A stretch of 64,000 bases of DNA from contig PQWQ01000046.1 of NCBI GenBank assembly GCA_002943765.1, positions 21,001 to 85,000 of the forward strand, written 5' to 3'. The notes beneath the pieces are model-generated. The model saw nothing but the letters and a program-made list of their open reading frames with translations, did no database searches and was not told where the DNA came from. Positions 48,211-58,496 of this stretch are shown here, one piece after another. Both the position numbers and the translations under genes were made by a program. The DNA is from Psoroptes ovis. Lineage: Eukaryota > Arthropoda > Arachnida > Sarcoptiformes > Psoroptidae. Every line of letters starts with the position of its first letter. Positions within the stretch are counted from its first letter, which is position 1.

Positions 48211-49698
48211 TTACAAAATAACATCAACCAAATCAGAGCTACAATGATTGTTTTGAACGAACAAGTTTTCATTCTGCAGTTTAATGCATTCATAACCAAT
48301 CGAATGGAAACCAGTCTGCAGATAACGTGCAAACAATTCGACTCCACAAATGTAATTAATGAATTCGTTTGCGATCAGCCAATAATTATCCTGATTAAGC
48401 GAATTGTTTTTTGCCAGTGATCGTTGTTCATTTTGATCATAATCTCGATTCATGGCGTTAAGATTTTTCAACATGCAGCAATGCAACAACAAATCTTCAC
48501 AGCGTTCGTGTTGGTCGAATTGGAATAATCGTTTAATGACTGGCATTATGTTTGGTTTATGTGAATGTATAGCTGATGGTATGGACACAATGGTACCATT
48601 TTTGACATTTGAATCAATCGAAGGTGTTTTGATGGCCAGAATCAAATATTCTTGTCCACCATGTACTTTGACTGGAAGACCAATATTGGTTATTTTATGC
48701 CATTTAAGAATGAATGTCAATTTTAAATCTAATAATGGCAGCATTTCATTTATGACAAATTCTTTGTCAAGATTCGTTGTCCAAATAGCACAAATGATGG
48801 ATGCAGTGGTCGACATTGTTTGTTTATGGATTGACAATTGTCTTAAATCATCGATTAGATTAATCAATGTTTTGGTTTCATTACAAAGACGGCGTACATA
48901 ATCCATACTGACCGTTTCGTAAGCACGTTTTCTTTTCACAGATTTATTGTTGTCCCATGCTGGATCCATGATTATAACAAATGGATTTTTGGTACAAATT
49001 AAACTTGATGATTTGATTGATGTTGGCGCTGTAGCTGCAGATGATCCGATTGCTGCTGGCTTCAAATGACGAATCAACATTTTGATGCCATCAATCACAT
49101 CGATACCAGCAAACGAACAATGTGGCGGGATAAGAAAATTAGATAAACCAAATTTGGTTTTGATTGTTTTCAAGAATGGATTACACAGTAATTTAGTGCG
49201 ATAATTCAATGATTCGAAACGATTAAGGAAGAGTGAATTGACAAATGTTTGGGCTTCGTCATTTGAATTGAGTCGATTGATTTGAATAGAATTCATTAAA
49301 TTACTTCGATCATCATTATTTACATTTGATTGGTTTAAATATTTATCAATTAAATTGGTGATCATCAATTTCTCTTCATCTGATTCGAAATTAGACTGTA
49401 ATAAATGCAGTTTGTTTACCAAACTTTTTTTTCTTTTTCTGATGCTGCCATTATTTACTTTGCTATCATTTGATTCACTTTCCAATTTTTTCAATTTGAT
49501 CAATGCATCACGTTCAGTTTTCATGAGAAATGGTTCGTTGATGGCAAATAATTTAGGATTTAATTCATAATTGATTGAATGGTTGGATTCATTATCAAAT
49601 AATTCAATTTGTTGATGTTTATGTTTTAAGAAAATGGCAATTAAATGATCATTTCGTTCAATATGAATTATTTGATTAGTTGATTTTGATTGATTCAT
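48211..49698 (-). CDS. METTL4: METTL4-like MT-A70 adenine N6-methyltransferase
   Basis: Single exon, 495 aa (human 472). The C-terminal half is the MT-A70 fold: LIPPHCSFAGID, FVIIMDPAWDNNKSVKR, SIICAIWTTN, ILKWHKITNIGLPV, GGQEYLILAI and VSIPSAIHSHKP. These match the METTL4 branch (NKSVKR after the catalytic motif; IPSAIHSHKP). METTL4 enzymes methylate N6 of the 2'-O-methylated A30 of U2 snRNA; DNA 6mA activity is debated. The catalytic DPPW tetrapeptide reads DPAW here (about residue 248). The N-terminal half is a Lys/Asn-rich, poorly conserved region. The gene is divergent from DHODH with 208 bp between start codons. Confidence 0.9.
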   Translation of the reverse strand: MNQSKSTNQIIHIERNDHLIAIFLKHKHQQIELFDNESNHSINYELNPKLFAINEPFLMKTERDALIKLKKLESESNDSKVNNGSIRKRKKSLVNKLHLLQSNFESDEEKLMITNLIDKYLNQSNVNNDDRSNLMNSIQINRLNSNDEAQTFVNSLFLNRFESLNYRTKLLCNPFLKTIKTKFGLSNFLIPPHCSFAGIDVIDGIKMLIRHLKPAAIGSSAATAPTSIKSSSLICTKNPFVIIMDPAWDNNKSVKRKRAYETVSMDYVRRLCNETKTLINLIDDLRQLSIHKQTMSTTASIICAIWTTNLDKEFVINEMLPLLDLKLTFILKWHKITNIGLPVKVHGGQEYLILAIKTPSIDSNVKNGTIVSIPSAIHSHKPNIMPVIKRLFQFDQHERCEDLLLHCCMLKNLNAMNRDYDQNEQRSLAKNNSLNQDNYWLIANEFINYICGVELFARYLQTGFHSIGYECIKLQNENLFVQNNHCSSDLVDVIL

Positions 49699-49906
49699 TA
49701 TTTCGGGTCATTCAAAGTGGAAGGCTTAAACAAATGGAATTAAATTTAGAATTGGAAGATCATTTTGATGAGAATTAATTGTTGATTTCAAATAAAAAAT
49801 CGAGTTGTTAAGCAATGAAAGGGCTCCATTCAAACACAATATACTCAAACAACGTGTTTTCATTCAATCAGGTGTATCAGCTTGTTTATGACGATCAATC
49901 TCTGAA
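49699..49906. promoter_or_regulatory. Candidate bidirectional promoter, METTL4 / DHODH
   Basis: A 208-bp spacer separates the METTL4 (-) and proposed DHODH (+) start codons. No named element could be defended. Confidence 0.4.
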
Positions 49907-51389
49907 ATGCCAAATGTTTGTATTTGATATGTCCATTTAATTGATTGTTTTAATTATTTTAATTTAATTTATTTTGATAGAAATTCAAATCACTAATTAC
50001 TGTTGGCTTTGGAGCATCACTTTGTTTTGCTGGTTAGTCGATTGATAAATGTTCATTAAGCTTTATTCAAACCTTTTATTGTGATATGTTGATTAGGTTA
50101 TAATGTTTATAATGGCGACTATTATTTATGGAGTCGTTATGTCATACCAATCTTTCATTCCCTTTATCCGGACGCTGAAAAATCGCATATTGTGGCAATA
50201 ACAGCTGCACGCTTCGGCGTGGTACCACGTATCAGAGAAGATGCTGGTGTTAAACCATTTTTGGTGAGTTTTCATTTGAATGTGAATACTTCTAATTTGA
50301 CTTGTAATTACTTGAATGAATAGAAAACAAAATTATGGAATATTGATTTTGATAATCCAGTCGGATTGGCAGCTGGCTTCGATAAAAATGGTGAAGCAAT
50401 CGAAAGTTTAGCTGGATTCGGTTTCGGATTTATCGAAGTCGGCACCGTAACACCTGAACCACAAAAGGGTAACATTAATTTTCCACGTGTATTTCGTTTG
50501 GTGGCTGATCGTGCAGTGATCAATCGTTATGGTTTCAACAATTATGGCCACAAACAAATGGAAATAAATCTGTCTGATCAACAATCAATAATCAACCAAA
50601 AGAATATAATCGTGGGTCTTAATTTAGGGGCCAATAAATTAAGTGAAGATAAAATCAATGATTACATACTTGGCTTGAAGAGATTCCACAACAAAAATGA
50701 AATCAAATATTTCGTAATTAACATTTCTAGTCCAAACACACCGAATCTGAGGAAATTGGAGAATAAAAATCAATTAAATCAGCTGTTGGATCGGGTATTG
50801 CGCGTCAAAAAAGAATTGGAACAAACAAATCAATCCCACAAACCCTTATTGGTTAAATTTTCACCAGATTTAGACGACGATCAATTAAAAGATATCAGTC
50901 AAATTATGCTCAAATATTCAGTTGATTCTGGCACACACAGCAAAATCGATGGTATGATCATTTCTAATACGACCATTACACGTCCCGCAAATTTGAAAAG
51001 TCCACAAAAATTAGTGAATGAAGAAGGTGGCTTAAGTGGTCCTCCATTGAGACAATTGTCCACTGAAATGATTCGTAAAATGTATCATCTGACCAAAGGC
51101 ACAATTCCAATTATCGGTGTTGGAGGCATTGAAACTGGTTTGGACGCATATGAAAAAATCAAAGCCGGAGCATCCCTTGTGCAACTGTATACTTCCATGA
51201 TTTATTTTGTATGTTTATAATAATTCATATCTTTCATGTGATTCATTCATTTCATTTTTTGATTGAGTACAGGGTCCCCCAATCGTTCGTGAAGTGAAAT
51301 ATGAATTGGCATACATGTTGGCCAAAGATGGATATAAAAACGTGAATGATGCCATAGGAGCTGATTGCAAGTTAAAGTCGGTTGATTGA
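49907..51389 (+). CDS. DHODH: Dihydroorotate dehydrogenase, mitochondrial (class 2)
   Basis: Five exons: 49907-49915, 49981-50032, 50097-50263, 50324-51208 and 51273-51389, total 409 aa (human 395). The N terminus MPNKFKSLITVGFGASLCFA serves as targeting and membrane anchor, followed by the quinone-tunnel helices (YYLWSRYVIPIFHSLYPDAE). The FMN barrel has NPVGLAAGFDKNGEA, GFIEVGTVTPEPQKGN, RVFRLVADRAVINRYGFNN, NISSPNTPNLR (catalytic Ser of class 2 enzymes), GGLSGPPLR, IPIIGVGGI and AGASLVQLYT. The last exon supplies GPPIVREVKYELAYML...AIGAD. It oxidises dihydroorotate to orotate in pyrimidine synthesis, passing electrons to ubiquinone. The enzyme call is certain; the 9-nt first coding exon (MPN) is inferred from splice signals. 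Confidence 0.93.
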
Positions 51390-51593
51390 CCCAAATTTTG
51401 TGATAAATTTTCAGTAAAGTTTACGGCTTATCGATGGCGTTACCTGGAAACTTTTTCAATTGCATCACTCAATTTTTATTTATTTGTTTGTTTACATATT
51501 TGCATTATGTTTTGATATTTGAATGGAACATTTCAATTTTCGTTGGTTGACTCATAGATTTCAGATAAATAAAAGTAAGAATCAATTGTTTTG

Positions 51594-53573
51594 ATGGTCA
51601 GTAATAATTATGCATTTGTTTTTGTTTGTAAAGCTCCGATTATCAATGATAAACGACAAAAAGCAATAATTTGCGTGAAGCCATCTTTGTGTCATAAGTT
51701 GAGTTATAATCTGATTAATAATTATGAATCGATGCTGCCCCAAATGATGTCGTTATGTTTGGATATGAATGTCTGGTATTATCAAATACCAATCATCATT
51801 GGCTTTGTGACCAGCATTTGGTTATTCCTCAAATTCTGGCGTCATGTTCGCGAGAAACAAATTCGTATTATTTCAGCCAGTTGGAATGCTACTCATCATT
51901 GGAGTTTGATTCAATGTCTAACACATCGTGCAACTTGTTGTTTATGTCGTTCTTTGATTGTCGATGCCATGTATTGTGATTCATGTGGTGTTTGTTTAGA
52001 TTTTCAATGCTATAATCATGTGACTAAATCAAAATATTTTCATTTAAACAAAAACAATTCATTACTCAAACCTTTAAACAATTGTAAACGTGTGTCCATC
52101 TCGATTCAAGATGTCAAAACAAGAGAAAATTTCAAACATCACTGGGTCCATGGAAATATTGCATCACACTCCATGTGTTTTATCTGTTCAAAGTATTGTG
52201 AAGATGATTTGAATGATGATAAATCGATTGAACCAACTGATGCGGCAATGGCCGAACATACCTTGTATCATTATCATTGTTGTTGGTGTCAGCGTAATGT
52301 TCATGAGAATTGTTATGAAAACAATAAGCAAATAATTAATGCCAACTGTGATTTTGGTCGATATCGTCGTTACATAATTCCTCCTAATTTCATTATTCAT
52401 CGTTCTGTGTGGACAGCATCACATCGTAAAGCCATTGCTTTGGAAGAAATTGATGATTTTAGTCGTGTTGAACCAAAATGGTCGCCATTATTGGTGATTG
52501 CCAATCGTAAATCTGGAAGTAATGATGCTGGCGTGATTTTGTCAAAGTTTCTGTCCATATTGAATCCAATACAAGTGATTGATCTTGGTGACAAATCAAC
52601 TTCATTAGAATCAAGTTTACGAATTTGTCGAATGCTACCAAAGAATATAACTGTACGCATTTTGGTGGCTGGTGGTGATGGCACTGTTGCTTGGGTATTA
52701 AACACTATTCACAAATTGAATCTTAATCCATCACCACTCGTCTCCATATTCCCATTGGGCACTGGCAATGATTTGGCCAAAGTTTTGAAATGGTCAGACA
52801 CATTCGATATTTCAACATTTGATGTGGATAATGTTTTGAAGCATGTTTTTAAGGCTAAAACAATCAACTTGGACAGATGGTGTGTTGAAGTAGAACAAAT
52901 TGATTACTATCATCGTTCATATAATTTAATAGTGCAGTCATTACACATACCTAAGACGATAATGCCATCTGGCAATCACAATTTATGGATGTACAACTAT
53001 TTCTCGATTGGTGTCGATGCATTGGTGGCGTTGAATTTTCATCAAACCAGAAAATCGAGGATTTATAACTTTCTATTCAGGTAATCATTTATTCATTGAT
53101 TGATCAACTGGTTTGGCTAATTTCATTTTCAAAACTTTTATTTTAGTAATACCTTCATCAATAAATTCATTTATTTTACATTCGGCACCAAAGATCTATG
53201 GGAAAGGAGATGTAAAAATTTAGAGACCAAAATTGAATTGGAACTGGATGGAAAATCGATTCGTTTACCAGAATTAGAATCAATTGTGGTGCTCAACATA
53301 CAAAGTTGGGGCGGTGGAGTTCGTTTGTTGGAAAACAAAAATCGTTTTGATGATTCTCGTGTGGAGGTAGTTGGCTTAACATCCACATTACATATTGGAC
53401 AAGTGATAATGGGCTTATCGAAACCGATTCTGATTGGAAAAGCTAATCACATTCAAATACAACTCAATGAACATCTGCCCATGCAAATCGATGGTGAACC
53501 ATGGTTACAACCTCCATGCAAAATACAAATCAAATGGAATTCACATGCCAAAATTTTGAAAAATGTCATTTAA
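51594..53573 (+). CDS. DGKE: Diacylglycerol kinase epsilon
   Basis: Two exons, 51594-53080 and 53147-53573, encode up to 637 aa (human 567). Starting at Met 47 (position 51732) gives 591 aa and removes a non-conserved stretch, so that start is plausible too. A hydrophobic segment (VWYYQIPIIIGFVTSIWLFL) is followed by two C1-type zinc fingers (H...CCLC...CDSC and HHWVHGN...CFIC...CCWC...HENC). The catalytic domain has LLVIANRKSGSN, VAGGDGTVAWVL (about residue 360) and FPLGTGNDLAKVLKW. The accessory domain has LDRWCVEVE, NYFSIGVDALVALNFH, FGTKDLWERRC, VLNIQSWGGGVRL and MQIDGEPWLQPPC. DGK-epsilon phosphorylates arachidonoyl-diacylglycerol in phosphatidylinositol turnover. A likely DHODH poly(A) signal (AATAAA near 51566) lies just before the first Met. 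Confidence 0.92.
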
Positions 53574-53584
53574 TTTGATTGTTA

Positions 53585-55168
53585 TTAAATCTGTTGCATT
53601 GGTCTAAGATCACTGGGGATTTTAAATTTGGCAGCAGTCGCTTCATTGATGGTTTGTACAGTTTGATCTGGAGCTATTTCGATCAATGTCAAACCATTTT
53701 GTGGATCAACACTGAACACTGCCTTCTCGGTGATTATTTTGTCGACACATTTCTGTCCAGTCAGTGGCAATGAACATTTCTTCACAATTTTCGATTCTCC
53801 ATTTTTACTGTTATGCTCCATTGTGATTATGACGCGAGTGCCACAAACATGTGATGACACCAAGTCCATGGCACCACCCATGCCTTTGACTAATTTGCCA
53901 GGTATCATCCAATTAGCCAAATCACCATACTGAGACACCTTTTGATGATTAAAATGATCAAAGTTAGAAACAAACAAATATCGAAAATTAGTGAAAAATA
54001 CCTGCATGGCGCCCAACATGGTAACATTCAGATGACCACCACGAATCAAGGCAAACGATTCATCTGAGGAAGTGTATGATGTACCAGGAATGGCTGTGAC
54101 TGGCTCTTTGGCAGCATTAATAAGATCAGGGTCAATTTCGGATTTGAGTGGATAAGGACCCATGCCAAGTATACCGTTTTCACTATGGAATGTTATGTTC
54201 ATATTTTCGGGTAGGAAATTGGCCACCAAAACGGGTATTCCTATGCCTAAATTGACGTACATTCCATTTTCGAGTTCCAACACAGCACGTCGAACTATGC
54301 GTTCGCGAACAGGGTCCAATTTGGATGTTTGGCCACCTTCTTCACGGAATTTCATTTTCTCGATTGGTTTTTCGAACTGAGCCTGGAATATTGTCTTCAC
54401 ATAAATTGATGGCACATGAATATGTTCGCCATCCAATTGGCCCACATCAACTATTTCTTCGACTTCGACTATCGAATGGTCAGCTGCTTTACACATTGGC
54501 ACATTGAAATTAGCTGTGGTTTTACGAAACACAACATTTCCTTGTCGATCAGCTTTCCATGCTTTAATCAAACCATAATCAGCTTGAAGCGCTTCTTCCA
54601 ATATGAATGATTTGCCATTAAACATTTTCTCTTCTTTTACTTTGCTCAATTCAGCCACAGTTTTATCTGCATTATAACGAATCGGGACTCCACCTAAATG
54701 AATTTGTGTGTTGTGACCAGTTGGCGTATAAAAAGCTGGGATTCCAGCGGCACGAGCACGAATCCGTTCAGCTAAAGTGCCTTGTGGTACGAATTCAATT
54801 TCGACTTCACCATTCAAATATTGCCGTTCTAATTCTCGATTTTCGCCCACATATGAGCCAATAATACGTTTCAACTGTTTATTAAGTAACAATTGGCCCA
54901 AACCTTTGTTGTCGATGCCTCCATTATTCGAAATGACAGTCAATCGTTGTTTGTTCAACTTGGCCAAAGCACGAATGCTGTTTTCAGGAATGCCACAAAG
55001 GCCAAAACCACCGACCATCAGTGTTGAGCCATCAGCAATATTTTTGACAGCTTCTTCAGCATTCGCCACTATTTTTGAATCGGACGATACTTTTACAAAG
55101 GAACGATTGGTGGCTTGCCACAATGATTTAATGCTTTTGAATGATGATAAACGAATTTGGAATATCAT
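53585..55168 (-). CDS. OXCT1: Succinyl-CoA:3-ketoacid CoA transferase (SCOT), mitochondrial
   Basis: Two exons on the minus strand, 55168-54002 and 53938-53585, encode 506 aa (human 520). Domain A has GGFGLCGIPENSIRAL, YVGENRELERQYLNGEVE, PQGTLAERIRA and FYTPTGHN. Domain B has ERIVRRAVLELENGMYVNLG, the catalytic glutamate in HSENGILGMGPYP, GGHLNVTMLGAMQ and MIPGKLVKGMGGAMDLVSS, ending RPMQQI. The chosen Met starts a typical matrix targeting peptide (MIFQIRLSSFKSIKSLWQAT). The frame stays open upstream to a Met at 55261, which would add 31 hydrophobic residues less like a presequence. The enzyme activates acetoacetate for ketone-body use. The 63-nt intron (53939-54001) is in frame with no stop. 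Stop codons of this gene and DGKE are 11 nt apart. Confidence 0.95.
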   Translation of the reverse strand: MIFQIRLSSFKSIKSLWQATNRSFVKVSSDSKIVANAEEAVKNIADGSTLMVGGFGLCGIPENSIRALAKLNKQRLTVISNNGGIDNKGLGQLLLNKQLKRIIGSYVGENRELERQYLNGEVEIEFVPQGTLAERIRARAAGIPAFYTPTGHNTQIHLGGVPIRYNADKTVAELSKVKEEKMFNGKSFILEEALQADYGLIKAWKADRQGNVVFRKTTANFNVPMCKAADHSIVEVEEIVDVGQLDGEHIHVPSIYVKTIFQAQFEKPIEKMKFREEGGQTSKLDPVRERIVRRAVLELENGMYVNLGIGIPVLVANFLPENMNITFHSENGILGMGPYPLKSEIDPDLINAAKEPVTAIPGTSYTSSDESFALIRGGHLNVTMLGAMQVFFTNFRYLFVSNFDHFNHQKVSQYGDLANWMIPGKLVKGMGGAMDLVSSHVCGTRVIITMEHNSKNGESKIVKKCSLPLTGQKCVDKIITEKAVFSVDPQNGLTLIEIAPDQTVQTINEATAAKFKIPSDLRPMQQI

Positions 55169-55510
55169 TTTATTGATTGTGGTGATGAGCAAATATTTGT
55201 TTGAATCAAAAGATATTTTTGTTTTGTTCAATAAACATTCAACAAAATAAACTAAAGCCAATGCCTGAATGAAGATTGCTTGTTGTCCTTGATTTGTTCA
55301 ATTCAAAACTATAATCTTAATCAATACACCGTTGCTGACATCAAAAATAAAATAAGAAGCAATTAGATTTGAATAAATAAATAAATAAATAAACAGAAAA
55401 TATTTCTGGGATTCCAGGAAATTTTCTCAAATTTTTTATTGATTCAAAATTAGATTCATTGAGCTAATGATAATTACAAATACAACAATTTAATGATTCA
55501 ATTGAATCAC

Positions 55511-55964
55511 TTAAACATTCCTTGACTGCTGGCGTTTTTCGCGTTCCCTAAGACGTCGTTCACGTTCCCATTCTTTCATGCGGAGAACAGCGTCTTCGAA
55601 TTCACATTCCATGTATTCATGTCTTTGATGTTTGCATCGCCAATAAAATGGACGTTCATTCTTTAAACATGCCTGGTAGTCAATATATTTATGGGCACAG
55701 TAATCACGGAACTGTGGATGAACTTTGGCCGAATTCATTTCTTCTTCGGTGGCAATCATCACTGTTGATTAAGACTATTGTTATTCACATTCAAATCATT
55801 TCCAAGTATTTTTGCATACCTCTTTGCTTTCGGCCATTTGGAAAACCCTCCAATGGATCATATGGAGACTCGACACGATCAGATGGATAATTATCTTTAC
55901 GTAAATAGGGAAATGTATATTTTTCAATACTCATATGGTCTCGCGTTAACCCGATGTTGCCCAT
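55511..55964 (-). CDS. NDUFB7: NDUFB7, complex I B18 subunit
   Basis: Two exons on the minus strand, 55964-55820 and 55761-55511, separated by a 58-nt intron, encode 131 aa (human 137). The N terminus MGNIGLTRDHMSIEKYTFPY resembles other NDUFB7 proteins, with Gly2 available for N-myristoylation as reported in mammals. A twin CX9C motif is exact: CAHKYIDYQAC and CKHQRHEYMEC, the signature of intermembrane-space proteins imported through Mia40. RMKEWERERRLREREKR matches the conserved basic C-terminal helix. It is an accessory subunit on the intermembrane-space side of complex I. Start codons of this gene and the HMGXB4-like gene are 226 bp apart and divergent. Confidence 0.95.
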
Positions 55965-56190
55965 TTTTAAGTGTTTTTTTGATGAAGATTTTAATGAAAA
56001 AAAGTCAACAAAGTCAAAGACTGATTGAGAGTCAGAGAAACAATCGATTATTGGAAGACTATCGAAGATCGTTTGTTGGCTGTATTCTGAGCGCCTGTTT
56101 CTATTTGTTTGTTGTGATGATAGTAATGTGAAATAGTAATCATAAATATCTTTCTTTTTGCATTGAAAAGATAAATAAATTTGAAAATAA
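55965..56190. promoter_or_regulatory. Candidate bidirectional promoter, NDUFB7 / HMGXB4-like
   Basis: The 226-bp spacer between divergent starts of two well-supported genes must hold both promoters. No TATA box is placed suitably on either strand. Confidence 0.5.
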
Positions 56191-57738
56191 ATGGATATAA
56201 CCCCGGCAATTTCACGATCTGGTCGTGTGTTAAAAAAGAGCAGCAAACTTTTGGACATGGAAACCGAGACAATCGGCAAAACTGGACGACAAAGTGGCAC
56301 AAAACCAGGCAAAATATCAATCATCAATTCAAATGATTCTTTGATTTTATCCGAACAAAATGTTGAACAGCAGCAGCAACCAATTCGTTTAAAATTTAAT
56401 CTGTCAAATTGTCAACAAACTTTACCCAACATAACTGTTTTGGCCAATGAATCGATTAATAGCAACAGTTGCATTAATAAAATTGGTGATAATTCCACTT
56501 GTAATTTGAATGGCAATCCAGTCATTGTTTCGACTACAACTGCACCCATCCAAATTCGAACCACATCCGCAAACATTTTACCTCCAAGACCATCACCAAC
56601 GATTGGTTCATTGATTGTTAAAATGAATAATGATAACAATGATTGCATCAAACGTATCGATCAAGATTCAATTAATTCATCAATTGTCAAACGAATCAAA
56701 ATAAACGATGGCCAGGAATTGACATCATTAAAAACAGTGTCATCCACACCATTAGTACGAATCATAACTAATTCAAATACGCAGCAATTTAAAAGCAATT
56801 ATTCGCCCATTGTGGCCAAACCATCATCTGTAATCTCGAATAATAACGAAATATCATGCACACAACGATCAATAGCTCCAAGAATGGCTCCGTTGATGAA
56901 CACTTCATCATTAATACCTCCAAATAGAGTTTTGCCATTATCAATTCAGGAACAAAGGCGAATTAACCAAGCTAATCGAGCACGTTTGCAGTTACATAAT
57001 CAAAAATTATTCAAAGAAGAATTAAGAAACAAACAAATGAGTATAATCAATAAAACAGAGAATAACGATGACATTTGTGGTAATACTAACAATAATGGCC
57101 ATGGTGGCAAATCACATAAAAAGACCATTTCACCGTATGTGCTTTGGTGCAAAGAGAATCGTAATCACATTCAGTCCAATTATCCGGAATTGGATTTTTC
57201 CAATTTATCCAAGAAGATGGGAGGCATCTGGCACACATTACCCAAAAGCGAAAAAGAAAAATGGACCAGAAAAGCGCAATTAATGTCTAAATATGGCACA
57301 GGTTTCAATATGGATGCTTTGTATGATTATGATGATGAAGACTTGAAACCAGACATTGTCTTGGATAATCTCACTTTGCCCATCATCAAAACATTGGACA
57401 AAACGTTTGGTGATAACTTTATTAACACGGATACATCATCCATCGACGGCGAAAAGCATCATATTGGAGTCGATTTGATTGATATTCAGGCATATCTGAG
57501 CATATTGGGCGATTCATTGATGACCATCAGCACTTACATTCAACGTGGCATCAAATACAACAGTCAAATAGAGTATTGTTCCACCGCTGCATGTTCCACA
57601 TTGCTCGACACGGCATTAGTTTCGATGAGCACATTGGCTTCCATCACATTGTCATTACCAAGACTGTCAGTTGATCGCAAAAGGGTGAAGAAATGTATCG
57701 AAAATGCCACCTATTTCATGCCTCCTTCTGAATTTTGA
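56191..57738 (+). CDS. HMGXB4-like HMG-box protein
   Basis: Single exon, 515 aa. The N terminus has a basic motif (RSGRVLKKSSKLLDMET) found in HMGXB4/HMG2L1 proteins. A long Ser/Asn-rich region follows. An HMG box lies at about residues 310-370 (SPYVLWCKENRNHIQSNYPE, LDFSNLSKKMGGIWHTLPKS, EKEKWTRKAQ), with the expected aromatic and Pro positions. A conserved C-terminal domain follows (VDLIDIQAYLSILGDSLMTI), which marks this subfamily beyond the HMG box. Vertebrate HMGXB4 is a nuclear regulator of Wnt signalling linked to NuRF-type chromatin complexes. HMG-box class is certain; HMGXB4 is likely. A poly(A) signal AATAAA occurs at 57788, 50 nt past the stop. Confidence 0.82.
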   Translation: MDITPAISRSGRVLKKSSKLLDMETETIGKTGRQSGTKPGKISIINSNDSLILSEQNVEQQQQPIRLKFNLSNCQQTLPNITVLANESINSNSCINKIGDNSTCNLNGNPVIVSTTTAPIQIRTTSANILPPRPSPTIGSLIVKMNNDNNDCIKRIDQDSINSSIVKRIKINDGQELTSLKTVSSTPLVRIITNSNTQQFKSNYSPIVAKPSSVISNNNEISCTQRSIAPRMAPLMNTSSLIPPNRVLPLSIQEQRRINQANRARLQLHNQKLFKEELRNKQMSIINKTENNDDICGNTNNNGHGGKSHKKTISPYVLWCKENRNHIQSNYPELDFSNLSKKMGGIWHTLPKSEKEKWTRKAQLMSKYGTGFNMDALYDYDDEDLKPDIVLDNLTLPIIKTLDKTFGDNFINTDTSSIDGEKHHIGVDLIDIQAYLSILGDSLMTISTYIQRGIKYNSQIEYCSTAACSTLLDTALVSMSTLASITLSLPRLSVDRKRVKKCIENATYFMPPSEF

Positions 57739-58496
57739 TTTGTTTTCATAATTTTCATTAATTCATTTTGTTTATTTCATTTTGATTAATAAATATTTTC
57801 ATATTTCACCAATCAATTCATCGGACCATAAATCTGATTGTATTTGTTGACTTTGGGCTTTCAATTTATTAATCAGAAATGCATCAATATTTCAATTTCA
57901 TTTTGGGAATAAGATTAATGAATGCATCATCAGTGTTGATGAGTAGCATTTGGCATTTAAATAATCACATTTTGAATTGATTCGACAATTTTAATGGTTA
58001 TCAACAAGGCATCAATCAGACATCTGACAATATGGATGCCTGTGTTTTGTTGATTATTTATTTATTAAAAAGAGAATAAACAAAATGATGATCATCATAA
58101 CGATGAATGATGATTGGCATGTATGGAAACCAACATTTAAATAGGTTTTTAGATTTGATGCATTTAGTGATAAACTAAATGTTATTTTGCATTTGAGGTG
58201 GTTGGTGGCAAGTCATATTTAATTAAAATAATTGTTTATTTATGATTAAGAGTTAAATGTCATATCGATCCATTTGATTAGAATATCATCAATTGATCTA
58301 CATTCAATTTGAATTAGTCCAGATTTGTTTTTAAAGAATCATTACGATTAGCTGGATCACTATTCTTGATAAAGGATATTTTTCATAATTAAAATTGTGA
58401 AAAAAACAATTAAGAGTAAATTGTAATGATGATTAATAAGATGGGATTAATAATAGTGACTATTCATTATATCAAGGAACGAATATCATTTTGAAC

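Noticed and set aside
48452..48901. 149-codon frame antisense to METTL4
   Set aside because: It overlaps the conserved MT-A70 domain entirely and has no family resemblance.
54777..55250. 157-codon frame antisense to OXCT1
   Set aside because: It is explained as a shadow of the conserved CoA-transferase domain on the other strand.
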